A stretch of DNA of 64,000 bases from Ornithinimicrobium sp. INDO-MA30-4 (GCF_021535045.1 NZ_CP091056.1:1116001-1180000), one strand, 5' to 3'; positions 49,605 through 60,608 are shown, counted from the stretch's first letter. The notes: a model not told the origin generated them from the letters alone. Numbers and translations are program-made.

Positions 49605-50168
49605 TCACAGTTGGCGAACCATCGCCAAGGCCGCGAACGGGATACTGAACTCCGCACGCACCGCAGTGGCTCTTCGGGCTACATCAGCGGCATGGTCAGC
49701 GATGTCGAAGTGATCTTGGCCCACTCGGTCAATCGTGCCCGTTGCGGGATGTCCAGCGATATCGATGACCTGAACAGTTGATCGATCGCGGCTGATCTCT
49801 CGTAAAGCTCGTCGAATATCAAAACGGCGCGAGGCGGCGCCCTCACGAGCATCCACCTTGACAGTCAGCCCTTTGACACTCAGCACGCTCGATGTGGCGA
49901 CGAGAACGTTTCGCTCGGGGTCTCCCCCAGCCCTGGAGTTCGCGAGCAAGACCCAGTCCGCGCCAACATCAATCATTCGACCGTCGACAGCAGACCCCCC
50001 GTTGAGCCGAAGAGATACTGCCTGATCTCGGCCCGCCACGAGGCGGTCCATCAGCCCCACCTGTCCGCGGACAGATCGGGTGTGCTCCGCAACCTCTGCA
50101 GATCTCTCAGCGATTTCCTCGCGCAGAATCCGGGCTTCCAAGTCATCAAAAAGACGCGTCCATCGCAT
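49605..50168 (-). CDS. Conserved actinobacterial protein of unknown function
   Basis: 187 residues, starting MRWTRLFDDLEARILREEIA. The N-terminal ~45 residues are a charged helix or coiled coil (EIAERSAEVAEHTRS), followed by a beta-rich part (VSLRLNGGSAVDGRMIDVGA, NVLVATSSVLSVKGL). Similar proteins in this position next to LysM, Rv3235-like and secA genes are often labelled 'Fis family', without clear basis. The gene is convergent with the small HTH gene and divergent from the LysM gene. Frame intact. Confidence 0.75.
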   Translation of the reverse strand: MRWTRLFDDLEARILREEIAERSAEVAEHTRSVRGQVGLMDRLVAGRDQAVSLRLNGGSAVDGRMIDVGADWVLLANSRAGGDPERNVLVATSSVLSVKGLTVKVDAREGAASRRFDIRRALREISRDRSTVQVIDIAGHPATGTIDRVGQDHFDIADHAADVARRATAVRAEFSIPFAALAMVRQL

Positions 50169-50300
50169 CGCTGCAGTCTGACAGGCGAGTCGGGCTCTCA
50201 GCAGGTTCCCACAAGAAATCTGGCAATTTTTCTGTCCGAAGCCTTGCCAAAAGCCTCAAATAGACTTAAATGAACGCAAATGAACGAATTAGGGGGAAGC

Positions 50301-51161
50301 ATGGCAATTGCGTGGGACGATCAGCAACCACATCCTGGGGCACGACCTCGCTCAGGGCGACGAAGCGAATTTTGGGCACAGGCCATCTGCGGAAGCCTTG
50401 CACTACTAAGCGCTCTCAGTGCAGGTGGCTTGCTCTGGGTGGCCATCACAGATGCGCAGAGGTGGGGCTCGGAAGTGGCCGAGGTAGCGACCGCTATTGA
50501 TGTCGGCGTCGCGACCCTCACCGGCGTTGCAGCGCTTGCCAGCGCCTATCTCGCTGTCTTGCTTGCCGTGGCCATTAAAGAGGTCCGGGCTAGCCTGGCC
50601 CCTGTCACCCACCTCGAAACAGCGCCCCAAGCAGCAGCCGGCTTGACCCGTCAGCTTGCTCAGGGGCTCGCCGCGAGCCTGCTTTTGTTGCTAGCCGGGA
50701 CCAGCTCGGCGCACGCTGCCCATGAACCTTCGCCAGTCATGATCACGGTCGCCAGCGCATCGAATCTGCCATCAACCGACACCACCCTTACGCCCCCGCC
50801 TATCGGATCCATGCCCCAACTGGTCCCTGCTCCCACCTGGACTCCTGCCCCGATGGCGTCATCGGTTCGACTGATCGATCAAGGTTGCGCAGTCGACGAT
50901 GAGGTAGTGGTCCGCAGAGGTGACACTTTGTGGTCGCTGGCAGAGCAAAACCTCGGACCGATGGCAACCGCGCAAGAAGTCGCGCTGGCCTGGCCGGCGT
51001 GGCACGAAGCAAATCGATCGGTCATTGGGCCTGACCCGCACATGATCTACCCAGGCCAGGTCTTGCGTCCCCCGACATCGACTGCCTCAACGCAGCCCTC
51101 GCAACTCACCTGGTCAAGCAGCCCTCGCTCCAACTCCGCAGCCATGAAGGATCATCCATGA
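50301..51161 (+). CDS. LysM-domain membrane protein
   Basis: About 286 residues. Transmembrane helices at about 30-50 (ICGSLALLSALSAGGLLWVA) and 70-95, and a third (LAQGLAASLLLLLAGTSSAHA) that looks like a signal-anchor. A Pro/Thr-rich linker follows, then a C-terminal LysM domain (VVVRRGDTLWSLAEQNLG ... HMIYPGQVLRPP) for binding peptidoglycan. I choose ATG 50301 because AGGGGGA lies just upstream; the ATG at 50280 is an alternative. It overlaps the next gene by four bases. Confidence 0.85.
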   Translation: MAIAWDDQQPHPGARPRSGRRSEFWAQAICGSLALLSALSAGGLLWVAITDAQRWGSEVAEVATAIDVGVATLTGVAALASAYLAVLLAVAIKEVRASLAPVTHLETAPQAAAGLTRQLAQGLAASLLLLLAGTSSAHAAHEPSPVMITVASASNLPSTDTTLTPPPIGSMPQLVPAPTWTPAPMASSVRLIDQGCAVDDEVVVRRGDTLWSLAEQNLGPMATAQEVALAWPAWHEANRSVIGPDPHMIYPGQVLRPPTSTASTQPSQLTWSSSPRSNSAAMKDHP

Positions 51162-51691
51162 GCAATTCAGTCTTGAGCGCGAGCCGCATTACCGTGCGAA
51201 GCATCCCCGATGTCGACGCGCCAATAGCCGCACCCGAACCAAACGACTGGCTGCCGCGACGTCCTGAGCACGGCAATCTTGGCTACGTACAGGGCCACCT
51301 CAGCCTCGCGCACCCAGTGATCGGCGGCGACCCTCACTTTGGTCCGCAACCGACAAGGGCTTCACATCTCCCCGAGCCCCAGGCGTGGTCCCAAAATATG
51401 ATTCGGGCGGCGCTCGAAGTCATGGACGGACTTCGGCCTGCTAGCCAGTTGGCACGGTGGCTGACACCGGAGGTACACGAGCGTATTTCCCGACGTGGCC
51501 TCCTGGCGCGGAGGCGCAGACAACGTCAACAACGCCCAAGCACTGTGCGCTCGGTTCACGTGTGCGAGCCGATCGACGGAGTGGCCGAAGTCGCCGCCGT
51601 CGTTGTCTTCCAAAACCGCATCAGGGCGGTGGCAATGCGAATGACCGGGGTGGATGGTCGCTGGAAAATCAGCGTGCTGCAGGTGGGCTAA
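51158..51691 (+). CDS. Rv3235-like protein (DUF6459)
   Basis: 177 residues. The C-terminal half holds the conserved region MIRAALEVMDGLRPASQLARWL, VHERISRRG and VHVCEPIDGVAEVAAVV, ending with RWKISVLQVG. This matches the Rv3235 family found next to secA in many actinobacteria. Function is unknown; the N-terminus is Pro-rich and probably disordered. Translationally coupled (ATGA) with the LysM gene. Its stop lies inside a strong terminator hairpin. Confidence 0.85.
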   Translation: MSNSVLSASRITVRSIPDVDAPIAAPEPNDWLPRRPEHGNLGYVQGHLSLAHPVIGGDPHFGPQPTRASHLPEPQAWSQNMIRAALEVMDGLRPASQLARWLTPEVHERISRRGLLARRRRQRQQRPSTVRSVHVCEPIDGVAEVAAVVVFQNRIRAVAMRMTGVDGRWKISVLQVG

Positions 51692-51709
51692 GCCACCTGC
51701 AGCACGCTG
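51670..51709. terminator. Bidirectional terminator between the Rv3235-like gene and secA
   Basis: CAGCGTGCTGCAGGTGG and CCACCTGCAGCACGCTG form a perfect 17-bp stem with a 6-base loop (GCTAAG) that contains the plus-strand stop codon. The convergent secA stop is 49 bp farther on. Confidence 0.85.
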
Positions 51710-51757
51710 ATCTACAACTTGCCAGTCCTGGACTCCCGCGATGGGAGCCCTCAAGCT

Positions 51758-54513
51758 TTACTTGGAGCGCCGTTCAGCCCGGTTGCCCGAGTCGTTCGCC
51801 GCAGCACGAGTTTGAGTCACACCATCTTCGGAGATCCGGCGTTCGGTGACACTGCCATCACCCGACTCACTCGGCGCGGAGTAGGTCAGGGCTCGCGATC
51901 GCGCCGAGCCGGATAGGGCGGCTCCCCGGCCAGCCGCAGCGGCAGCGCTCGTCGCGTCAAGCTTGAGGCCACCATCGGCTGCAGTCTCATTGGCCTTGAT
52001 CTCAGCGTGGAAGATAAAACGGACTGTCTCTTCCTTGATCGCTTCCATCATGGCCTGGAACAACTGGTAGCCCTCACGCTGGTATTCGACCAACGGCTCA
52101 CGCTGAGCCATAGCTCGCAGGCCGATGCCCTCCTTGAGGTAGTCCATCTCATACAGGTGCTCGCGCCACTTGCGGTCCAAAACCTGCATCAAGACCTTGC
52201 GCTCCACTGTGCGCATGACTTCCTCGGTGAACTCTGCCTCGCGGGCGTCGTAGGCGTGGTGGGCATCAGAAGCCAACTGCTCCCGGAGCAGCTCAGCGGT
52301 TACGCCAGATTTGGAGCCCGCTAACGCCACCACCTCGTCGGCGGTCATCCCGATGGGATAGACCTGGCCTAGCTCCCTCCAGAGCTCATCCAGATCCCAG
52401 GCTTCTGCGACGCCCTGACCAGCTGAAATAGACACATAGTCCTTGACGACATCGTTGATAAACATCCGCACTTGGTCTTCGAGGTCTTCACCCTCCAAGA
52501 CCGAGCGACGCTCGTCATAGATCACTTCACGCTGACGGTTCAACACATCGTCGTACTTCAAGACGTTCTTACGTGCTTCATAGTGCTGAGCCTCAACCTG
52601 TGTCTGCGCCGAGGCAATCGTCCGGCTAACCATCTTGGACTCGATCGGCACGTCATCTTCCATGCCGGCCGTCTGCATGACGCGATCGACCATGCCGGAG
52701 TTGAACAGGCGCATCAACTTGTCTTGCAGCGATAGATAGAAGCGAGTTTCGCCAGGGTCTCCCTGACGGCCAGCACGACCACGCAACTGGTTGTCGATGC
52801 GGCGAGACTCGTGACGCTCGGTGCCCAAGACATACAGGCCACCCAACTCCGTGACTTCGTCGGCGCTGGCCTTCACTGCGCGCTCGGCACGCTCCAGGGC
52901 ACTGTCCCAAGCCTCTTCATACTGCTCTGGGGTTTCGTGCGGGTCTAGCCCGCGGCGCCGCAAGTCGGCAACTGCCATGAACTCTGGGTTGCCACCCAGC
53001 ATGATGTCGGTGCCTCGCCCAGCCATGTTGGTGGCAACAGTGACAGCACCTTTGCGACCAGCCTCGGCAACGATGGAGGCCTCACGTTCGTGGTGCTTAG
53101 CATTCAGCACCTCGTGCGGCACTCCACGCTTGCGCAACAACTCAGAGAGGTATTCAGACTTTTCAACACTCGTCGTGCCGACCAAGACCGGCTGACCTTC
53201 TTCGTGTCGAGAGACCAGGTCCTCAACGACAGCCTTGAATTTGCCCTCTTCGGTGCGATAGACGAGGTCAGCCTTGTCCATCCGGATCATCGGCCGGTTG
53301 GTGGGGATCGTGACAACACCCACCTTGTAGATCTGGCTCAACTCGGCGGCCTCAGTCTGGGCCGTTCCGGTCATGCCCGAAAGCGTGTCGTACATACGGA
53401 AGTAGTTCTGCAGGGTGACCGTGGCCAGGGTTTGGTTTTCATTCTTGATCTCCACCCCTTCTTTGGCCTCGATGGCTTGGTGCATGCCTTCGTTATAGCG
53501 ACGCCCAGCCAACATGCGGCCAGTGTGCTCATCGACGATGCGGATCTCACCGTCGACGTTGACATAGTCCTGGTTTGCCTTGAAGAGTTCCTTGGCCTTG
53601 ATTGAGTTGTTCAGATAACCGATCAGGGGCGTGTTGGCGCTCTCATACAGGTTGTCGATGCCGAGGTAGTCCTCGACCTTTTCGATGCCTGACTCCAAGA
53701 CGCCAACCGTCTTTTTCTTTTCGTCGACCTCATAGTCGCCGGATTCGGCCTTATCCCCATCGGCGGCGTGGCCGCGCTCCAGCATCCGGGCGATCTTGGC
53801 GAACTCGGTGTACCAACGAGTCGCCGCGTCGGCGGGGCCGGAAATGATCAATGGCGTGCGAGCCTCATCGATCAAGATCGAGTCGACCTCATCGACGATG
53901 GCGAAGTGATGACCGCGCTGGACCAGGTCTTCCATTTTGGAGGCCATGTTGTCTCGCAGGTAGTCGAAGCCAAACTCATTGTTGGTGCCGTAGGTGATGT
54001 CCTTGGCGTACTCGGCACGCCGCTGCGCCGGAGTCATCGAGCTCAAGATGCAGCCGGTCTCTAGGCCTAGTGCGCGGTGCACACGACCCATCAACTCCGC
54101 CTGATACTCGGCCAGGTAGTCGTTCACCGTGACCACATGCACCCCTTCGCCGGTCAAGGCATTGAGGTATGAGGGCAGCGTGGCCACCAGGGTCTTACCT
54201 TCACCGGTGCGCATCTCAGCGACGTTGCCCAAATGCAGCGCAGCCCCACCCATGATCTGCACGTCGTAGGGCCGCTTGCCCAAAGTGCGTCGACTGGCCT
54301 CTCGAACCGCGGCGAAAGCCTCGGGGAGAATGTCGTTGGTGGTCTCGCCGCCCGCCAGCCGCTCTTTGAACTTGTCGGTTTCTTGACGCAGCTCCTCGTC
54401 AGTGAGGCCCTCGAAGTCAGACTCGAGGGCGTTCACTGGGCCGCGATGGACTCCAAACGACGCATGGTGCGGCCTTCGCCAGCGCGGAGAATCTTCTCAA
54501 ACAGTTTCGGCAC
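51758..54513 (-). CDS. secA: Preprotein translocase ATPase SecA (one frameshift near the start)
   Basis: SecA drives secretory proteins through SecYEG using ATP. About 918 residues. Walker A is [14 protein letters not shown], Walker [18 protein letters not shown], and [15 protein letters not shown] and [21 protein letters not shown] mark the second nucleotide-binding fold. The true start is GTG 54513 ([19 protein letters not shown]); one G is lost near 54436 between SIAAQ and [11 protein letters not shown], so the uncorrected frame lacks about 26 residues. The C-terminus ends in a flexible tail ([12 protein letters not shown]) without the SecB-binding zinc motif, as in actinobacterial SecA1. 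Confidence 0.97.
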
Positions 54514-54581
54514 GTCCCTAGGCTAAGCCCGGAAGCGTCAAAACGTGCGGATGGGGCCTGAGAAATACCTGTGAACGCACT

Positions 54582-54616
54582 GCGAGGCGGGTCTGGAAGA
54601 GCCAAACCCGCCTCGC
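54582..54616 (-). terminator. Hairpin terminator after the nuclease gene
   Basis: GCGAGGCGGGT and ACCCGCCTCGC form a perfect 11-bp stem with a 13-base loop, 17 bp beyond the nuclease stop and about 70 bp before secA. No T run follows, so the call rests on stem strength and position. Confidence 0.65.
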
Positions 54617-54633
54617 CGATCATGCCTACAGCA

Positions 54634-55530
54634 CTATCGCAGGAGTGCCTCCAACGCGTCTGCAAGCTCTGTGGTCAACGTGCTCGTGCCACCCAGCAAA
54701 ATCGCCTGGTTGAAATCACCGTCGACCAAGAAGTCTGCCGTCGGGTCTGGCACTGTCATCGCACGAGAAAGCACCAATGGCGCTCCATCGTGACCGGCCA
54801 GCGCACCACCACTGAGAGCGTCAGCGAAGGTCAACCCGGAAGCAACGTAGACGATGTCGGAAGCAGGCATCTTGGCACCGACAATGGCTGCCGTTTCGTA
54901 TCGATCCAGGCCAGCCATCCGATCCACGTTCCAGATTGCATCGAGTTCCAGCAACACGTTGTCGGAAATGCGCGCCTCTCCGCCCAGCAGGATGACCTCT
55001 TCGGGGTCAATCTGCTCCAACATGGCCATTGTCTCGTCTGGGACAGAACCCTCACGAGTCAACAGGATCGGGTCATCGTTGACTCCAGCCAACGGACCAA
55101 CCGCGAGGGCGTCCGCAAACTCCGACCCCAGGGCGAGGTAGACGGTGTCCACATCGTCGGCGATCCAGGATTCAGCAACCTCGGCTGCCGTGTCGTATCG
55201 GTTATCGCCAGCAATACGCGAAACGTTAGCTCCCGTTGCATCTGCAATCGCCGTCTCTACGTCTCCGTTCACGGCACCGGTGCCACCCACAATGATGACT
55301 TCAGTGGCGCCGAGCTCGTTGATAGCCGTTGCAGTCACCAGCGGAAGCGAACCTGGCTTGGTCAACAGGATTGGAACGTCAGCCGAGATGGCGGCCGGGG
55401 TCGCCGCGAGCGCATCGGGATAGGTGACCCCACTGGCCACATACACCGTGTCGACCGTGCCAAATCGAGCGGCAGCCTCGGCTGCCGTCGCGTAGCGGTC
55501 ATCGCCAGAGATGCGGTCCGTCAGCTCACC
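54634..55530 (-). repeat. Three tandem CWB2 cell-wall-binding repeats
   Basis: Each repeat of about 95 residues starts with a DRxxGxDRYxTAA-type motif (RISGDDRYATAAEAA, RIAGDNRYDTAAEVA, RMAGLDRYETAAIVG) and contains a VYVASGxxxxDALA-type strand and a VILLGG-type end. CWB2 modules attach proteins non-covalently to cell-wall glycopolymers. Confidence 0.9.
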
Positions 55531-58460
55531 GGGCTCTCCACCATCATTGACCAGATCCATCCCAATCAGGACAGGGTCGTGGTCACTTGACCGGAACGGG
55601 TCCGGCGCAAAGATGGCATCTTGGGCATCAAGCTTGAATGACGTGTCGTAGTCGAGCAAGCTCACCTCATCAGCGTTGATGTTCCAAGCGGCCGAACCGG
55701 TGACCAACGGGGTCAGCGCTTCGGAGCTCATGGCGTAGTCGAGGTAACCCAACTGGCCATCGAACACGTAGGTGTAGGCCTCTTCGCCCTCAAACTGCAG
55801 CTCCAGGTCCGCGTAACCGGCAGCCTGCAACGCAGCAATCGGGTCTTCCTTGTCGTAGGAGTTGAGGTCACCAATGATCAAGGTGTTCTCACTCCCAGTG
55901 CCCGTCGGGTCGCCAGCGGCCCAGTCAGCCAAAGCCATGGCTGCGTCGGTGCGAACACCGTTGCAGTTGCCCTGACCGTTGGGGTCCTCTGGGTCGCCCA
56001 CGTCATCGCACGAGCTGCCCTTGGACTTCAGGTGGTTAACCACTACGGTGACCTGGCCGCCGTTGACGTTGTCTTCAAAGGTCTGAGCCAACGCTGGGCG
56101 GTTCTTGGAGTCCAAGAACCGAGCATCGTCAGCACCGGTCAAAGTGGCGAAATTGCCTACCGGGGTCACTTCGCTCGACTTGTAGATCAATGCCGTGGTG
56201 ATGGCGTCGGTGCCAACCTGACCGGTTTCGATCACCGAGTAGGTGTCAGCACCGACCTCATCGTTCAAGGCCGCCGTCAGTGTCTCCACGGCAGTGCTGT
56301 TGTTCTCGATCTCGATCAAGCCCACAACATCAGCGTCCAGGTCCGCCAATGCGGCGACGATCTTGGCCTCTTGACGATCAAACTCTCCTTGGTTGTCTGC
56401 ACCGCGCTCACCGAAGGTGGTGAAGTAGTTCAGCACGTTAAAGCTAGCGACAGTCGTGCTGCCCCCGACCTCAGGAACGGCTGGACGCGCGTTGACTGCC
56501 TCATAGTCAGCAGCCTCTGTCGGCTGGATGGCCCACGCCGAGAAGCGGTAGTCCAAGATGCCAGTCGCGTTGGTGACGAGGTCTCCGCCACGGAAAATGT
56601 TGTCCAGCGTGAACTCTTCACCGTTGGGGTGAATGGCCGGGTCCGGGTTCTGCGAACTACGACCATCGTCAATCATGATCCGCTCGGCAGCGTTCGCATC
56701 AGCGATAGCGACGGCCTCGGATGAACCTGGGGCTGCGATAGCGGTCGGCTGGAACTGACGGTCAACGCCAACCTGGATCTGACCAAAGCGGCCATAGTTG
56801 AAGTACTCCAAGATCGATAGCGACTGCGGCAGCGTCATCAGCATGCCTTCGTGCTGCTCGTTGAAGTCCTCGGTGACCGGGAGGTTCATCTCCGTGGCTT
56901 CAACACTGACGGTGCCATCGACACAGATCGCTGCAGTCGCGTCGCTGATGATCGTCATACCGAAGACCTCAGCTGCGGTGCCAGTGACAATCACCTGGTC
57001 ACCGGGGGCAACCTCAGTGCCGATGGTGTCAACGAAAATTGCATCGCTGGTGGCGTCGTTGTCGTCGCCCTCGTCCTGCACGTAGAAGCCGTCAAAGCCG
57101 CCGGTCTGGAAGTCGCCAGTGACAACACCTGCAACGAAGACGGTTTCGCCTTCGACGGGAGAGGTGTAGCCATCACCCTGGACCGAGCCAATTGCCACGG
57201 TCTCAGACTCACAGCTCAGCGGTGGCGGCGGGATAACCGGAGCCACATCAGTGTTCTCTAGTCCAGGCGTGTTCAGCGCTTCGCCCTCATCAAGGGTGCT
57301 GGGCGAACCATCTGGCAGGCCAGCCTTGTTGAAGTCGTTGCGCATCCAGTCAGATGCGGCGTCAGTGTCACCACCGTTGGGTATGCGTGATGCACCGCCA
57401 TAGGGGAACTCGCCATCAGCCGGGAGCAGTTCAACCCCGCCGTACGTGAGGTCACCCATGTCTCCGTCGTTGGCGCCGATCGAGTCGAGGATGTCCAGGG
57501 TCACGCCGTCATCAATGACGCCGTCCTTGTCTGCGTCCAGGATGTCGGTGCTGTCGTAGTCATTGACCAGGAGGAGCGACAACGTGCCGTTCTGGAGGGT
57601 GTTGCTGGCGAGCTCATTGAGGAAGTAGCCCTCGCCGTTGGTCGTGCCTACGGGGTAACTTCCAACGACCTTGCCTTGGTTGGAGGAAGTTTCGTCGCCC
57701 TCCACCTGCAGAATCGTCAGGTTGGAGTAGTCGGTGTCTGGGTTAGCGAAGACCTCAAGGTATTCAACGTCCGCTCCGGGGGCGGTGTCCGCCGAGAACT
57801 CGTTGATGACCGGGGTCCGGGGTGCGGGAGGTGCACAGGTCGCGGTGTGGGCTCCCAGGCCATCAAAGGCATCGATGCCAGCACCGACCCATTCAACGCT
57901 GGGGTCGAAGTCATCAGTCGTGTCGGTGTCACCGGCGCAAATCGACTCCATCCGACGGATGGTGTCGTCCGCAGTGCCAATGTCACTGGAGCCCCACTCG
58001 GAGCCGGGGTCTTCGCCAATTTTGCCGAGTGAGTCAATAACGACCCCGTCGCGGTTCAAAGTGACCGCATCGTCACCGTTGAAGCTGATGTTGCCAGTCT
58101 GGTCGCTCGCAAACTCTGCCTGGCTGTTGGCGACGACGAACGTGCCTTTGCAGGGATTGTTCCTGTCAGGTTGACCGTTGCACTGGCGGTCAAGTTGCCG
58201 TTGCTGAAGACCTGGACAGTGTAGTTTTCCGCTGCCAAGTCAATGTCAGCATCGGTAGGGTTGAAGAACTCAAGGCCCTTGTTGAAACTGCTGCCTTCGA
58301 CATATTCGCTGATGAAGACTTCCGCGCCGTCCGCCACCTGGGCAGGCACTGCAATAGGGGCTGCGAGCGCTGGCATGGTGCTGCCAGCTAAAACGGTGGT
58401 GGTGGACAAAGCCGCCACCCCCGCGACGGCCCATTGCCGTCTTGTTTTGGGCCCAAACAT
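54634..58460 (-). CDS. Secreted ExeM/NucH-like nuclease with cell-wall-binding repeats (one frameshift)
   Basis: About 1,275 residues. A Sec signal peptide (cleavage likely after MPALAA) is followed by two lamin-tail-like domains (VFISEYVEGSSFNKGLEFFN; PVINEFSADTAPGADVEYLE), an OB-like region (IGSVQGDGYTSPVEGETVFV) and an endonuclease/exonuclease/phosphatase domain (VASFNVLNYFTTFG, VGLIEIENN, VVNHLKSKGSSC, IIGDLNSY, SSDHDPVLIG). The C-terminus carries three CWB2 repeats. Relatives degrade extracellular DNA. A missing A near 58155 joins GTIPAK to GTFVVANSQAEF. ATG 58460 has AAAGGAG. It sits between secA and hpf, where mycobacteria have no nuclease. Confidence 0.93.
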
Positions 58461-58620
58461 CGATTGATCTCCTTTGATCAGTGGGGACGCAAAGGCCCAG
58501 CGCAAGCCGGCCTACAGCGACCTTAGGTTGATCATCGGCAGATGAAAAGGCTTTCAGAAGAATGGCTTTAACGTGTCGCGGCTGACCTCATGCGTTACCG
58601 ACGCGTTTCAGACCCATCCA

Positions 58621-59736
58621 TTAGGCCATCAATTCCAACTCTTCGTTGAGTTCAGCCATCGCATCTCCCGGCGCCTCTGGCTCCCAGTGCACCGCCTTGA
58701 CTTGTAGGACTCCGGCAGGTCGATCGGCCTTGAGGTCAACTCGGCCGACGATTCTTTCCCGCAGCAAGAACGGCAATACGTAATAGCCATAGACACGTTT
58801 GGCCGCCGGCGTGTAGATCTCCAGTCGATAGCGGAAGTCAAAGAGTTGCTCTGCCCTCGGTCGGTGCCAGACGAGGGAGTCAAACGGGCTCAGCAGGGCC
58901 CGCGCTTCAAGCTTGCGTGGGCGTTTGGCCTGCGGATCAAGCAGGTAGCGCGGGCCTGGGCCCTTCACCTCAACCTCATCCATCACACCGGCGAGCACCA
59001 ACTCGTCCAGGACGCCCCTCGCCACCGGTCCACGTAGCCTGAAGTAGTCCAGCAGATCATCGGCGGTGGCGATGCCAAGGGCTTTGATCGACACTCGGAG
59101 CAGATAGTCAAAGCATTCACGATCGGTGGGCGGCGACTGCATCTGAGCCACCACATCCGCTGGCAAGACACGGCTCAACGACGAATAGAGGCGCTCAAAC
59201 TGCGGCGTGCGCCCGGCCGATGTTACGGCTCCGGTGCGAAACAGAATCTCGTAGGCTTCCTTAGCCGCCGACCAGTTCCATCCCCAATGATCGCGATCGA
59301 GCAACTGAGGCGAGGTCGCGTGCCGTCATCGGCCCCAGTTGCTCGATCGCGTCACGAACGGAATCCAGTAAACCGGGGTACTTGACCGAAAAGTCATCTG
59401 CCCACACTTGATGCCGCGGCGCTGCCATCCCAAAAGTGAAGTGGAGCCAAGTCTGCGGCGGCACAAAACTCGCCTCGTGCGCCCATTGCTCCACCAGTGG
59501 GCGCGGCTGACGGCTGAGGCCAGGCGCTTGTGCCGTTCCATCCCGAAACTGGTCTAACACTGCTAGGGCAGGTAGTGGCTGCGACTAACTACGTTCACGC
59601 TGTCTATCTGAATGACGCCCAGTCGATCATTCACCCGAGACAGATGACGTCTGGACACCGATTCAGGGCGCTCGTTGGTGAAGCCCTGAGCCGCTAAAGC
59701 AATGCGAACCGCTCGTGCGCGAGAAACCGTAGCCAT
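58621..59736 (-). CDS. YcaQ-like winged-helix DNA glycosylase family protein (frameshifted)
   Basis: About 372 residues of the HTH_42/YcaQ family, whose characterised members unhook DNA interstrand crosslinks. The N-terminal part starts at ATG 59736 ([19 protein letters not shown] ... [19 protein letters not shown]) and would be missed without joining: one C is lost near 59563 (ctgcccta). A second break near 59275 links ASVARS to [19 protein letters not shown]. The C-terminal [22 protein letters not shown] region (here [19 protein letters not shown]) and [20 protein letters not shown] are strongly family-specific. It follows the hpf terminator by 15 bases. Confidence 0.9.
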
Positions 59737-59750
59737 CCCCAGACACTAAA

Positions 59751-59781
59751 GCGGGCCTTCGCCAAAGAGGCGAAGACCCGC
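59751..59781 (-). terminator. Intrinsic terminator of hpf
   Basis: GCGGG/CCCGC and CTTCGCC/GGCGAAG pair with one mismatch between them around AAAGA; on the minus strand TTTAGT follows. It begins 20 bp after the hpf stop and ends 15 bp before the YcaQ-like start. Confidence 0.75.
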
Positions 59782-59800
59782 TAGAAGGGATAAGAACGGA

Positions 59801-60478
59801 CTAACTTGCGGTCGCTGCCGCAGCGTCGACGGGAATCGGTGAACCGTCTTCACCTGTCAATCGGAGCACCCCGTAGGACCAACCACGTCGGCGGTAGACC
59901 ACGCTGGGCACTCCAGAGTCAGCGTCATGGAACAAAAAGAAGTCGTGTCCCACCAACTCCATCTGGCTCAGCGCGTGGCCGACGGTCATCGGGACTGCCG
60001 TGTGCACCTTTTCGCGCAACTCAATGGGGCTGTTGCCCTCTGTGCCAAGGGCCTCGTCAACGGCTTCAGCCGGATCAGGCTCCGACTCTGGCTCGGGCGC
60101 TGGTGCCGGAAGGTCATCGATAGGTAGCCCGAAGGTGGCTTCGGCAACGGAGCTGGGTCGCTTCTTACCGGTGTGGCTAATTTGGCGCTTGTCGTGGGCG
60201 CGGCGCAAGCGTTCGGTCAGCTTGCCCATCGCGAGGTCTAGGGCGCCGTATTCGTCGTCGGCCGCCGCCTCTGCACGCACTACTGTCCGCTTCACAAAGC
60301 AGGTGATCTCCACACGCTCACTGGTCTTGGCCAGGCGCGGGTTTGCCTCGTGGGTCAACGTGACTTCCACCCGGGACACGTTGGGTGCCAGCTGGGGAAT
60401 CTTGTCGAGTTTGTCTTCCAGGTGCCGCCGGAATCGGTCGGTGACGTTCATCTTGCGGCCGGTAACAGTAATGTCCAT
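59801..60478 (-). CDS. hpf: Ribosome hibernation promoting factor, long form
   Basis: Long HPF joins 70S ribosomes into inactive 100S dimers in stationary phase. 225 residues: an N-terminal S30AE domain (MDITVTGRKMNVTDRFRRHL ... DDEYGALDLAMGKLTERLRR), a Pro/Glu-rich linker (PAPAPEPESEPDPAEA) and the C-terminal dimerisation domain (PMTVGHALSQMELVGHDFFL, VVYRRRGWSYGVLRL). ATG 60478 has an AGGAGG site, so longer in-frame starts are rejected. Frame intact. Gene order comF-hpf matches mycobacteria. Confidence 0.96.
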   Translation of the reverse strand: MDITVTGRKMNVTDRFRRHLEDKLDKIPQLAPNVSRVEVTLTHEANPRLAKTSERVEITCFVKRTVVRAEAAADDEYGALDLAMGKLTERLRRAHDKRQISHTGKKRPSSVAEATFGLPIDDLPAPAPEPESEPDPAEAVDEALGTEGNSPIELREKVHTAVPMTVGHALSQMELVGHDFFLFHDADSGVPSVVYRRRGWSYGVLRLTGEDGSPIPVDAAAATAS

Positions 60479-60608
60479 GGGTCCTCCTAGAGAGGGTTGA
60501 AATGCACTAACTGGGCTGTTTGATGCCCTCATCTCGTCTGGCCCCACCCCTGGCACGCTCGTCCGCCTGGCGCGGCTTCGGTGCTGGGTTCGTTCCCATT
60601 TGCTCACC

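Noticed and set aside
54571..55590. 339-codon plus-strand open frame opposite the nuclease
   Set aside because: Antisense to the CWB2 repeats; composition is atypical and no motif is recognisable.
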